Source: Caldifarciminota bacterium (GTDB lineage: Bacteria; Hydrothermota; Hydrothermia; UBA1063; CAJXJZ01). From it: a DNA stretch of 64,000 nt. A program made the position numbers and the translations under genes. The DNA lies in NCBI GenBank assembly GCA_026986775.1, contig JALSNX010000026.1:1-64000 (forward strand), given 5' to 3'. The notes beneath the pieces are model-generated. The model worked only from the letters and a program-made list of their open reading frames with translations, searched no databases and was not told the DNA's origin. Positions 52,046 through 60,287 of the stretch are shown piece by piece (within the stretch, counting starts at the first letter, position 1; each line of letters starts with the position of its first letter).

Positions 52046-52902
52046 TATTTTCCCTCCTTTCCGCAGTATTTGGGGGAATGCAACCTGTTCTTCTCAAGAA
52101 AAGTGCAACTCTTGCAAAACCCACTGTAATAACATTCCTGAAATCAGCTTCGTCTTTTATTGTGCTTTTGTTATTTATCTTTTTTTATATGCCATCGTGG
52201 TATGTTTATATAACCACAAAAGTCCTGCTCCTTGTTGCAATTACATCTTTTATAGGCCCTATTCTGGCGTGGTATTTTTATGTACGTGCCATGAGGAGTC
52301 TTGATATCACAGTGGTACACCCACTTGTAAATTCTTATCCTGCCGTATCCATACTGCTTGATCTTGCTTTTTTCGGCATCATCCCTAAAATGCTCTCTCT
52401 TGTGGGCTTTGTTCTTATTCTTCTTGGACTTCATAACATGAGAAGAAGTGACAAAAAAAGGAGACACGGAGAAAAACATGCCATCTTATTCGCTTTAATA
52501 ACGGCCTTTTTATGGGGAATCAATTCCTTTATCTTCAAGATAGTCCTCTTTGAACTCCCAGCCATCACGATGACACTTTTAAGAGCCTTTTTCTCCATGG
52601 CTTTCCTTCTGGTCTTTAACCTTCTGGTCTTTAAAAGCACTATCTTCCATGAAATCCGAAAAGTTGTACTACACGAAGTGGTACTTGCAGGTATAGCAGG
52701 TGACTTTCTCAGTATGTTTTTCTTCTTTCTTGCAATACAGAAAGGAGCTCTGTATGTCGTTCTACCCATTTCTTCTACAAGCCCATTTATGAGCGCTATC
52801 TATGCCAGACTGTTATTTAGAGAACGCATAGACAGTCTTAGAATTGGAGGAATAATACTTATAGTATTAGGTGGTATTCTGGTTGGAATAGGAAAACTTT
52901 AA
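52036..52902 (+). CDS. EamA-family (DMT superfamily) transporter
   Basis: A 288-residue protein with ten predicted helices in two EamA repeats (first helix AIVFSLLSAVFGGMQPVLLKK; second repeat starting AILFALITAFLWGINSFIFK). The repeat ends LLGIILIVLGGILV-like (GGIILIVLGGILVGIGKL) are typical of drug/metabolite exporters. The substrate is unknown. Its stop codon abuts the stop of the kinase-helicase gene on the other strand, with no spacer and no terminator. Confidence 0.88.
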   Translation: MAIVFSLLSAVFGGMQPVLLKKSATLAKPTVITFLKSASSFIVLLLFIFFYMPSWYVYITTKVLLLVAITSFIGPILAWYFYVRAMRSLDITVVHPLVNSYPAVSILLDLAFFGIIPKMLSLVGFVLILLGLHNMRRSDKKRRHGEKHAILFALITAFLWGINSFIFKIVLFELPAITMTLLRAFFSMAFLLVFNLLVFKSTIFHEIRKVVLHEVVLAGIAGDFLSMFFFFLAIQKGALYVVLPISSTSPFMSAIYARLLFRERIDSLRIGGIILIVLGGILVGIGKL

Positions 52903-55581
52903 TCACACTTCAGGTTTCAAGAACATTTCCGATATAAAAATGGACGGCTCATTACGATACCTTCCATATCTAAATTTAGGATAGGATAAGTAGAGTTTAT
53001 CCTGCGAGCGGGTAATTGCAACGTAAAATAGCCTTCTTTCCTCTTCTATATCCTCATCCTTACCATACCTGCTTAAAAGAGGAAATCTTCCCTCATAAAG
53101 CCCAACCACAAAGACGCATGGAAATTCAAGACCCTTGGCCTGATGAACGGTCATCAATTTAACACCACGCTGACTCTGAGATTCAATTCCAAGAGTTCTC
53201 AAAAGTGCCACATCGTTCTGCAACTTCCTGTGTTCTCCCCTTTTGTATCTGCCGATAAACTCAAGAAATTCCAGAACATTTTCTCTCTCCTGTATGCGGG
53301 CAGAACTTCTTGCCCGTTCAAGCCTTTCAAAATATCCAAATTGCTCAAGAAAACTCTCCACTACCTCAAGGGGTGTCAATTCAGAAAGCAATTTCTCATC
53401 ATAACTTTTTGCAAACTGTTTAAGAACTGAAATGGCGGAATCCGCATTTTCTTTTTCCTCCATGCTTAATCTAATTTTAGTTCTCCTGCCTGTAAATTTT
53501 GAAGCAACATACCTTGAAGTTTTTCCAGAAAGACCAATGAACCTTCTTGCAATAAGTTCCACATCACCATAAGAAGCATTTTTTTCTGCGAGTTTGAGAA
53601 TACCTATTATTGACCGTATTTCTTCTCTCTCATAAAAACCACCTTCACTCTGAAGATTGTAAGGAATATCCTCTCTCATAAAGGTCTCCTCAAAATATCT
53701 GGAATAGGCATTCACCCTGTAAATTACGCTTATGTCGTCATACTGTAAGCCCTTCTCCACTTCTTCCTTGATTGTTTTTGCCACCCATGAGGCTTCTTCC
53801 TCTTCTGAAGTGGCTTCTTTTAAAAGTATAACCCCTTCTGTTTTAGCCATGGACACCATTGGCTTTTTAACCCTTTTTTTGTTAAACGATATGAGTCTTT
53901 CAGCAGTTTCAAGTATCCTCTGTGGAACCCTGAAACTCGTGGTCAGATAGAACCTTTTAACTTTTCCCTCATAGTACCTTTCAAGTTCTTTAATAAATTC
54001 AGGATTTGCCCCGCGAAATCCATAAATTGACTGGTCATCATCACCCGTCAAAAACAGATTTCCATGCTTTTCTGAAAGAATCATAAGCAGGCGAAATTGT
54101 GCCGGGTCAATGTCCTGAAACTCATCAACCAGAATATATCTAAATCTTGATGTAAATTCATCCCGTATGTCTTCAAATTCTTCAAGGACTTTAACGGCAT
54201 ACATGAGTATGTCACCATAGTCCACCATATTCCTTGACATGAGGAGATTCTGATAACTCATATAAACCGTTGCTATACGCTTTTCCCATGACGTCTTTGC
54301 CAGTTTTCTGTAATCTTCCGGGCTTATAAGATTCGTCTTTGCACGGTCAATGGCACGCTTTATACCCTTTGCTCTCCCCGAAGATGAAAGGTTCTCAATT
54401 ATAGAAAGCGCATCCTCAGGGGAAATGATTACAAGGTCTTCCTCACGGAATCCCAATCTATCAGCACCAGCCAGGAAAATTCTCAAAGCCATCTGGTGAA
54501 ATGTACCTGCCCACAGTTTTCTGGTAGCAAGTTCGCCCAGTAAGGACGCCACTTCCATTTTAAGATTGTAAGCGGCTTTTCCAGTAAAAGTAATCGCAAG
54601 AATATTTTCAGGTTTTACATGTTTTTCCCTGATTAAATATACAATACGGCGTGCAAGGGTATAAGTCTTGCCAGTACCAGCACTACCTATAATCAGCACA
54701 ACACCATCGCCATCAAGTACCGCTTCTTCCTGTGCTGGAGTAAGACCTGAAAGAATTTCGCTTTTTTTCGCTCTATCCTCAAGTAATCCAGAGATTTCAA
54801 GCATGTAACCACTCTTTTTAAGTGCATTTATTAACTCCTCACATGACTGAAATCTATCATCAGGCCTTCTTGACATGGCTTTCTTTACCAGATACCAGAG
54901 GTCAGGCGAAAGCCCCCTTATTTTTCTGAGTTTTCCATGCAATATTCTCTGTCTGAGTTCCTCAAAAGACTCACCTTCATAAGGTAATCTCCCTGATAGC
55001 ATTTCATATAAAATAACACCTATTGAGTAAATGTCACTTCTTTTATCATACTCTCCCTTCCATGCTTCAGGTGACATATACACAGGTGTTCCTGCAACAG
55101 ACAGCGAAAGGGAAAGGCCTGTTTTTATTCTGGCAAGACCAAAATCAGTTATTTTAACCTTACCATCATCTGTTAAGAGTATATTCTCAGGTTTTAAGTC
55201 TCTATGCAGAATACCCTTTCTGTGAGCATACCCAACCCCTTGAAGTATCATCTCAACAATAGAAACTGCCTTTTCCATGCCAACTTTTCTCAAACGGTCC
55301 ATATAACTCCTCAAAGACTCACCTTCAACATACTCCATGGTAAGAACAATTCTTCCATCTATCTCCTCAAGGGAATAAAATCTCACTATGTTGGGATGCT
55401 CTAAAGAAGCAAGAACCTTTGCTTCCTGCTTCAACATTTCTATGTCTTTTGCCCTCTGTCTTGAGATTTTAATGGCAAACTCCCGCTCAATAAGCGTGTC
55501 AACTGCTAAAAACACATCGGAAAACTGCCCACCTCCTATCCACTTTATGATTCTGTACTTTCCCAGTCTATCACCTAACAT
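52903..55581 (-). CDS. Fusion of Hanks-type Ser/Thr protein kinase and UvrD/PcrA-type helicase
   Basis: An 892-residue single open frame. Residues 1-262 are a complete eukaryotic-like kinase: glycine loop IGGGQFSDV (15-23), AIK lysine K38, alphaC Glu53, HRDLKPEN (126-133; catalytic D128), DFG (146-148) and SPE (170-172). Residues about 277-892 are an SF1A helicase: Q motif LTPAQEEAV (280-288), Walker A GSAGTGKT (299-306), TFTGKAA, DEFQD (486-490), GDDDQSIYGFRGA (513-525), TTSFRVP, VHQAKGLEFP and RLFYVAITR. Both catalytic sets look intact. No frameshift or stop separates them, and TATAAT lies 6 nt before the ATG. I do not know of a described protein of this type. A kinase that controls helicase loading or phosphorylates DNA-repair partners is plausible but inferred. 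Confidence 0.93.
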   Translation of the reverse strand: MLGDRLGKYRIIKWIGGGQFSDVFLAVDTLIEREFAIKISRQRAKDIEMLKQEAKVLASLEHPNIVRFYSLEEIDGRIVLTMEYVEGESLRSYMDRLRKVGMEKAVSIVEMILQGVGYAHRKGILHRDLKPENILLTDDGKVKITDFGLARIKTGLSLSLSVAGTPVYMSPEAWKGEYDKRSDIYSIGVILYEMLSGRLPYEGESFEELRQRILHGKLRKIRGLSPDLWYLVKKAMSRRPDDRFQSCEELINALKKSGYMLEISGLLEDRAKKSEILSGLTPAQEEAVLDGDGVVLIIGSAGTGKTYTLARRIVYLIREKHVKPENILAITFTGKAAYNLKMEVASLLGELATRKLWAGTFHQMALRIFLAGADRLGFREEDLVIISPEDALSIIENLSSSGRAKGIKRAIDRAKTNLISPEDYRKLAKTSWEKRIATVYMSYQNLLMSRNMVDYGDILMYAVKVLEEFEDIRDEFTSRFRYILVDEFQDIDPAQFRLLMILSEKHGNLFLTGDDDQSIYGFRGANPEFIKELERYYEGKVKRFYLTTSFRVPQRILETAERLISFNKKRVKKPMVSMAKTEGVILLKEATSEEEEASWVAKTIKEEVEKGLQYDDISVIYRVNAYSRYFEETFMREDIPYNLQSEGGFYEREEIRSIIGILKLAEKNASYGDVELIARRFIGLSGKTSRYVASKFTGRRTKIRLSMEEKENADSAISVLKQFAKSYDEKLLSELTPLEVVESFLEQFGYFERLERARSSARIQERENVLEFLEFIGRYKRGEHRKLQNDVALLRTLGIESQSQRGVKLMTVHQAKGLEFPCVFVVGLYEGRFPLLSRYGKDEDIEEERRLFYVAITRSQDKLYLSYPKFRYGRYRNEPSIFISEMFLKPEV

Positions 55582-55587
55582 GTGAGT

Positions 55588-55593
55588 ATTATA
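55588..55593 (-). promoter_or_regulatory. -10 box for the kinase-helicase gene (leaderless)
   Basis: On the minus strand TATAAT occupies 55593-55588, then ACTCAC and the ATG at 55581. The TSS would coincide with the start codon. No SD is present. The -35 is weak (T-rich run). Confidence 0.55.
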
Positions 55594-55623
55594 AAAGAGG
55601 ATAAGTGTTTAAAAAACGAATAG

Positions 55624-55651
55624 AAAAAGAGCAAGGAGGAACTCCCTGCTC
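55624..55651 (-). terminator. Terminator after the clostripain gene
   Basis: On the minus strand, GAGCAGGGAG-TTC-CTCCTTGCTC (10-bp stem with one G-T pair, 55651-55629) is followed by TTTTTC (55628-55623). It is 12 nt after the clostripain stop. Confidence 0.8.
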
Positions 55652-55663
55652 ATGAATCAGTGT

Positions 55664-57313
55664 TCAGTGCTTTAGAGGTTTTGCTCTCAAAAGCACATCC
55701 TTTACTATACCACCTGTCCTAACCTTTGTACAATAATCTGGAACATAGTAATTTAAAGCAATACTCAGACCACTGTACGAAGTGGCAAAATTCAAAAATC
55801 CTTCACTTCCACCATTATCCGGATAAAATCCCAAAATAAGATCATCAGCATTACCATCATTATCAGCATCATAACAGTTTCCACTATAGGCTATGAACCC
55901 GACGTAGTCACCTTCACCATACCCCTCAGGTACACTAACTTCAGTATCAAAAGTAGTGGAATTACCGAGAGATACCGTGGAGGAGGAATCAGAGGCATCC
56001 CAGTTCTGGTCATGGCTGAAATCCACTTCAAGGTAATAATTTCCAAGACCTATCTGGTCCTGGATGCTTCCTGAGACACTGATAGTTGCGCCATTACCAC
56101 CTCCACCTCCATTTCCAAGGTCTATGGTAAACTTTGAGACAAAACTGTACCAGTTGGTTTCCTTGAATTTAAGAGAAACGTATTTTGCAGAATCCTGTGC
56201 AAATATAGCATGGTCAATGGGGAGGTAAATTGTAAGTCCACCTCTTGACATCTGAGCATTGGTCCATGTATATGGTACAGATTCATTGAGTTTTGCAATT
56301 ACCGAGTCAATATCATCCTTCAAGACCTGAATATTTCCCAGATTCGGTTCATTTTTTAAATTGAGCACAAACTCCCTTAAATCAACATTATTGGGGTCAT
56401 CCAGTGAGGATACATGAGTATTTCCCCATGCATCATAAATTTCGTTCGCATAATTACCTGACTGGGTAACAAGGTCATTGGCAAGATTCCCAACTTTGGC
56501 ACCCAGGGACCTCATCCCTTCCGTTTTGATGACTGCCATGTGCACCGTCTTATTCTGTCTGACCCCTTCATCATATACAGCCCTTGCCACCTCCCTTGCA
56601 AGGTCAAGTGATGACATATCAGGGTTGTTTACAAGAGCCGAAAGCCACGCTGCGGGATTTAAAACACTGAGCATGGGCATGGAAAATTCTGACGCTACAA
56701 CATAGTCTGTAATGTCCTTCAATTCATAGGCTACCTCAAGCATTCCCATAAGGCAGGCATGGAAGACAACTATATCTGGATGTATATTAACCTCCTCCAT
56801 GGCAGACCTCACATCCTGTATTGACATCAGACTGCCTGCACCATTTATCTCATCAACACAGCAACCTCTCCAGCCTCCACCATGGTCATCAAGTATCAGC
56901 ATATAATGTTCTGCAGGATAGTTTTCCTTAACATAACTCAGAAAGTCCTTTAATGTCCTTTTATCGGACATGTCCTTTGTTCCAAGGTCCGTAAGTTCTT
57001 TTGAACTTATGGAGTCAGGGAGTTCATCCGTGTGTTTTTCTATATAATAGTATTTTACCACTCCACCCTTCTTCTTGCTGCCCACAGCCACAACAATTTT
57101 GACCTCATCTGTACTGCCCACACTCTCAAGGTCCTGGACGTCTTTTATCACATAGGAAGTACCATTATTACTCTCGTCAAGGTTATTGTTTCCATCCATG
57201 TAGCCTATAATAACCCATTTTGTTGTATGTTCTTCCGATTCATTTGTTTCTTTTTTACAGGAAGAGACGTATATCAATAACATACCTGCAACAATTACCA
57301 ACCACCTCTTCAT
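55664..57313 (-). CDS. Clostripain-family (C11) cysteine peptidase lipoprotein
   Basis: A 549-residue lipoprotein. I start at the second ATG (57313), which has 7 nt to SD AAAGGAGG; the first ATG at 57319 would be too close. The lipobox is IYVSSC (about Cys19). The peptidase domain (about 30-380) has the catalytic His in ILDDHGGGWRG and Cys in VVFHACLMGMLEVAYEL, with ASEFSMPMLS following. The C-terminal 150 residues form a beta-sandwich (NYYLEVDFSHDQNWDASDSS; calcium-type loop YDADNDGNADDLILG). C11 enzymes cut after Arg/Lys and many are cell-surface proteases. A role in processing surface proteins is possible. Confidence 0.9.
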   Translation of the reverse strand: MKRWLVIVAGMLLIYVSSCKKETNESEEHTTKWVIIGYMDGNNNLDESNNGTSYVIKDVQDLESVGSTDEVKIVVAVGSKKKGGVVKYYYIEKHTDELPDSISSKELTDLGTKDMSDKRTLKDFLSYVKENYPAEHYMLILDDHGGGWRGCCVDEINGAGSLMSIQDVRSAMEEVNIHPDIVVFHACLMGMLEVAYELKDITDYVVASEFSMPMLSVLNPAAWLSALVNNPDMSSLDLAREVARAVYDEGVRQNKTVHMAVIKTEGMRSLGAKVGNLANDLVTQSGNYANEIYDAWGNTHVSSLDDPNNVDLREFVLNLKNEPNLGNIQVLKDDIDSVIAKLNESVPYTWTNAQMSRGGLTIYLPIDHAIFAQDSAKYVSLKFKETNWYSFVSKFTIDLGNGGGGGNGATISVSGSIQDQIGLGNYYLEVDFSHDQNWDASDSSSTVSLGNSTTFDTEVSVPEGYGEGDYVGFIAYSGNCYDADNDGNADDLILGFYPDNGGSEGFLNFATSYSGLSIALNYYVPDYCTKVRTGGIVKDVLLRAKPLKH

Positions 57314-57368
57314 TCGCATTCCTCCTTTTTATGTAATTATTATACTGGTCAATGTATAAATTAACAAG

Positions 57369-58319
57369 TCATATTCGTGCGGAGTAAGGAAGTATATATG
57401 TATTGCCCATAAACTCTCTGAGTTTTACTTTTTTGCTATCCACAAGCCTTTTGAGGAACTCTCTGGCGTCCATTGATACACCACTTTTTCCAAGAATATC
57501 TTTTATTTCATCCATCCTTATAGGATGGCGCCTGATTATTGATAGAATAGCATCTTCTACACTATCAAATCCCTCAATATCAAACTCTCCGTACTCTACC
57601 GTATATATTGGCTCAGCATTGAGCATTTTAAAGGCACTAAACAGGACATCCGGTTCTGGAATTTTTACCCAATTTTCTGCAGGTGGTCTTGTTGGTATGG
57701 ATACAAATCTTCTGTCTGGATTAATCCTGTCAAGGATTTTTTTAATACCTTTTAGAGAAACTTCATCATCATTCAAACCTTTTACAAGCATTGTTTCTAT
57801 CCAGAGTTGTCCCGAAAACTCTTTTCGCAACAATAAAAGGCCTTCAATTACTCTATCAAACACAATTCCTCTGTGGGGCCTGTTTATCCTTTTAAAAACC
57901 CTCTCCGAAGGCGCATCTATTTTTGAGAGTATTACATCAAACAATAAAACATCTTCTCTGACCTCTTTGTAATAAAACAATGCTCCATTTGTAATCAAGG
58001 CAAAGGGCAATTTGCACTCTTTGCGCACAGTATCCAGTATCTTTGCAAGACTACTGTAAAGTGTGGGTTCACCCTCTCCCACAAAAGTCACATAGTCTAT
58101 TTTTTTCTCTTTTCTTCTACAAATCGCTATTATTTCCTCTGCTATTTCCCCTGGCGGAAAAAACTCTCTTCTCGTGTTTGTAAAGTTAATTGCCTTCCCC
58201 AGCTGGCAATAAACACAGGAATAATTACATGTTTTAAAGGGTATAGGATTTACCCCAAGTGAACGACCGAGCCTTCTTGAAGGCACAGGACCAAAGACAT
58301 ATTTTAAACCTTTTTCCAT
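57369..58319 (-). CDS. Radical SAM protein
   Basis: A 316-residue protein. The cluster motif is C-x3-C-x2-C in KTCNYSCVYCQLG (about 30-40), followed by FVGEGEPTLYSSL, LITNGALF, VILSKIDAPSERVF and IETMLVKGLND. The N-terminal FGPVPSRRLGRSLGVNPIP and the C-terminal winged-helix-like region (RRHPIRMDEIKDILGKSG) fit a family of unknown-function radical SAM proteins widespread in anaerobes (COG0731 type). The stop-to-start overlap with the DUF123 gene upstream is 16 nt. Confidence 0.9.
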   Translation of the reverse strand: MEKGLKYVFGPVPSRRLGRSLGVNPIPFKTCNYSCVYCQLGKAINFTNTRREFFPPGEIAEEIIAICRRKEKKIDYVTFVGEGEPTLYSSLAKILDTVRKECKLPFALITNGALFYYKEVREDVLLFDVILSKIDAPSERVFKRINRPHRGIVFDRVIEGLLLLRKEFSGQLWIETMLVKGLNDDEVSLKGIKKILDRINPDRRFVSIPTRPPAENWVKIPEPDVLFSAFKMLNAEPIYTVEYGEFDIEGFDSVEDAILSIIRRHPIRMDEIKDILGKSGVSMDAREFLKRLVDSKKVKLREFMGNTYILPYSARI

Positions 58320-58711
58320 CTCTTTCCCTTAAGTCTTGCAAAATTTTCAAGCACATTCATTATGTCTTCGTCCACCCTGAAAAAATGACTTGCTGCCCTT
58401 GAATCTGACGAGCCAAATCCTGGAACGTAAGTATATATAAGAGAAAGCATTGATGCAAGTTCTTCTTCCACCTCACGTTCAACTTCATAAAGAACATAGC
58501 ATTCACTTGCTGGATGTAATGAACTTATGTAATCAATATGCCACCTTTTCTTTTCTGCTCCTTCTATATGCCTGTAAACCCTTTTAACCACATTCTTTCC
58601 ACCAGAACCCACGTACAGATAAGTCCCTTCAGATAAATCTATCTCTCCAAGCGAACCAATTTTTAATCGCTCTTTTTTCAGTTTGAACATACAAACGTAG
58701 ATACCTCTCAT
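58304..58711 (-). CDS. DUF123/GIY-YIG-like protein
   Basis: A 135-residue protein. The DUF123 pattern is visible: GIYVCMFKLKKER at the start, DLSEGTYLYVGSGGKNVVKRVYRHI, WHIDYISSLHPASECYVL and GFGSSDSRAASHFFRVDE. The GIY-YIG core (GTYLYVGSG) resembles nuclease relatives. Many members occur fused to or next to endonuclease III; none is adjacent here. It overlaps the radical SAM gene, so both are one transcription unit. Confidence 0.85.
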   Translation of the reverse strand: MRGIYVCMFKLKKERLKIGSLGEIDLSEGTYLYVGSGGKNVVKRVYRHIEGAEKKRWHIDYISSLHPASECYVLYEVEREVEEELASMLSLIYTYVPGFGSSDSRAASHFFRVDEDIMNVLENFARLKGKRWKKV

Positions 58712-58714
58712 AAT

Positions 58715-58743
58715 AAATAAAAAGAGGTCCCACCAGGGACCTC
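58715..58743 (-). terminator. Terminator of the NifX-DUF5320 operon
   Basis: On the minus strand GAGGTCCC-TGGT-GGGACCTC (8-bp stem, 58743-58724) is followed by TTTTTATTT. It lies between the NifX-like stop and the DUF123 start. Confidence 0.8.
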
Positions 58744-58773
58744 AAACATTAAAGAACACTTTCCAATTGTTTT

Positions 58774-59196
58774 CTACTTTGATTTTAACTCTCCCTCTAT
58801 TTCCTTTAACCTTGCCTCAATACGTGCTTTTTCCTCTTTAAGTTTTGCAAGTTCCTCTTCCTTTGACAGTGGCTTTATATTGTAACGGGATTTCAACATA
58901 GCAATTGCGTCACGTACAAGTCCCTGAAACTGAATAATCTCAAGTCCGAGTCCCATTATCACTCCTTGCGCATTGGGACCAGGTATTCCGGAAGTTACCA
59001 CCTCCCTCGCACCAGAAGAAGCCACGAAATTTGCAGCCATGGGCCCTGCTCCCCCAAAAGCAGCCTGAGCAGGATTAGGAACCGCCTCGTATCTGTCGGT
59101 GGCAAGGTCATAAACTATAAAATAAGGTGCTCTGCCAAACACGCCGGATACAGGAGAATCAAGAGAGGGACCGTCTGAGGTGATTATCACCTTCAT
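58774..59196 (-). CDS. NifX/NifB-family (dinitrogenase FeMo-cofactor-like) protein
   Basis: A 140-residue protein. Residues 1-110 are the NifX/NafY ribonuclease-H-like fold: IITSDGPSLDSPVSGVFGRAPYFIVYDL, NPAQAAFGGAGPMAANFVASSGAREVVTSGIPG, and GLEIIQFQGLVRDAI. Residues 112-140 form a charged coiled coil (KEEELAKLKEEKARIEARL). There are no nif genes nearby. It shares a transcript with the DUF5320 gene (stop/start overlap TAATG) under a Fur box. Metal or cluster handling is likely; the substrate is unknown. Confidence 0.88.
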   Translation of the reverse strand: MKVIITSDGPSLDSPVSGVFGRAPYFIVYDLATDRYEAVPNPAQAAFGGAGPMAANFVASSGAREVVTSGIPGPNAQGVIMGLGLEIIQFQGLVRDAIAMLKSRYNIKPLSKEEELAKLKEEKARIEARLKEIEGELKSK

Positions 59197-59558
59197 TATT
59201 TTCCCTCCAGTTCCTCTATTCTCTTTGTAATCTCATCCAGCCTTCTTTTCAAAAATTCCGCTTCATTTTCCAAAGTGGCCTTCGTATCTACTGGATTGTA
59301 ACCTGACTGCCATAAATTGGCTACATTCTGGGGAGCATAGGAAGTAGAAATGCCATAAGGAGATCCATAGTTATAACCGTAAGAATATAGAGTGTTAGGA
59401 TAACCATAACCCCATCTCCATCCACGGGGAAGACCTGTCCATGGACAGTACCCCAATCTTGCACCAAAACCGAAACCTCTGCCAAACCCTCTACCATAAC
59501 CCCACGCTCCGAGACCCCAACCTCTACCAAAACCTCTGCCAAACCCTCTACCCCACAT
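59196..59558 (-). CDS. DUF5320-type Gly/Arg/aromatic-rich protein
   Basis: A 120-residue protein. The first 45 residues are low-complexity Gly-Arg-Phe-Trp (repeats of GFGRGFGRGW type); the middle is Gly/Tyr/Pro-rich (YGYPNTLYSYGYNYGSPYG). The last 30 residues are a coiled coil (EAEFLKRRLDEITKRIEELEGK). This layout fits the DUF5320 family, which often neighbours NifX-like genes, as here. Function is unknown; a partner or cofactor-holding protein for NifX is possible. The SD AAAGGAGGTG is strong. Confidence 0.8.
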   Translation of the reverse strand: MWGRGFGRGFGRGWGLGAWGYGRGFGRGFGFGARLGYCPWTGLPRGWRWGYGYPNTLYSYGYNYGSPYGISTSYAPQNVANLWQSGYNPVDTKATLENEAEFLKRRLDEITKRIEELEGK

Positions 59559-59581
59559 AATTACACCTCCTTTTGTTTATT

Positions 59582-59614
59582 GAAAATGATAATCATTTTC
59601 AAACGAACTGTCAA
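59582..59614 (-). promoter_or_regulatory. Fur box over the promoter of the NifX-DUF5320 operon
   Basis: Plus-strand positions 59582-59600 read GAAAATGATAATCATTTTC, a perfect 19-bp palindrome and a near-consensus Fur box. On the minus strand the promoter is TTGACA (59614-59609), a 17-nt spacer and TATCAT (59591-59586), so the Fur box covers the -10 box. Iron repression of this operon is a strong prediction. The site may also affect mazG, 81 nt to the right. Confidence 0.88.
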
Positions 59615-59681
59615 GGCCTATATACATTTTAAGATTTGAATAGCCTGCCTTATCCTAATAAACAAAAGGAGCGTATAAAAA

Positions 59682-60011
59682 ATGAGATTTAAAGAATACG
59701 AGAAACTCGCTGCAAAAACCGCCATTTATCCAGACCGGGGCAAGAACCTCATTTATCCTGTTCTTGGCCTTTCGGGTGAAAGCGGCGAGGTGGCTGAAAA
59801 GGTTAAAAAACTCATACGTGACAAAAATTACAGTATTGATACAGAATTCATTGATAGTATAAAAAAGGAGCTTGGCGATGTACTGTGGTACGTTGCCGCC
59901 ATATGTTTTGAACTCGGAATCTCCATGGAAGACGTGGCAAAAACGAATATAGAAAAACTTGCATCAAGGAAGTCAAGAAATAAGATACACGGCGATGGTG
60001 ATGACAGGTGA
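59682..60011 (+). CDS. MazG-like nucleotide pyrophosphohydrolase
   Basis: A 109-residue protein with a single MazG fold. Motifs: LGLSGESGEVAEKVKKLIRD (acidic metal site E-x2-E) and IKKELGDVLWYVAAICFELGISMEDV (second E-x2-D). It hydrolyses (d)NTPs to NMP and pyrophosphate. Size and single domain match the short MazG-like/NTP-PPase group. SD AAAGGAG precedes ATG 59682. It stands alone on the plus strand. Confidence 0.92.
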   Translation: MRFKEYEKLAAKTAIYPDRGKNLIYPVLGLSGESGEVAEKVKKLIRDKNYSIDTEFIDSIKKELGDVLWYVAAICFELGISMEDVAKTNIEKLASRKSRNKIHGDGDDR

Positions 60012-60232
60012 TGAATTTTCTACACAGAGGATAATCTTTAAAACTTCGCAAAATTAAACTTAATGTTTTAAACAAGAACATGAACTCAGACAGGAAATAG
60101 TAACAAGTATCTCAGTCTATAGGCAAATACAGATTTAATTCATATACAGACAACACACTATAATGCAATCTACACACCATTCTAATTTGCCTTAATTTTA
60201 TTTATTGTCCGCTTTCATTTTCAATCCCTATC

Positions 60233-60261
60233 TTGACAAAATAGGATTAACGCAATATAAT
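60233..60261 (+). promoter_or_regulatory. Consensus sigma-70 promoter
   Basis: TTGACA at 60233-60238, exactly 17 nt, then TATAAT at 60256-60261: a perfect consensus. The start near 60268 gives a 20-nt leader with SD-like GGGGGA before ATG 60288. The rest of the gap 60012-60232 shows no other feature. Confidence 0.88.
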
Positions 60262-60287
60262 AGAATTATAAGAATTGGGGGATAAAG

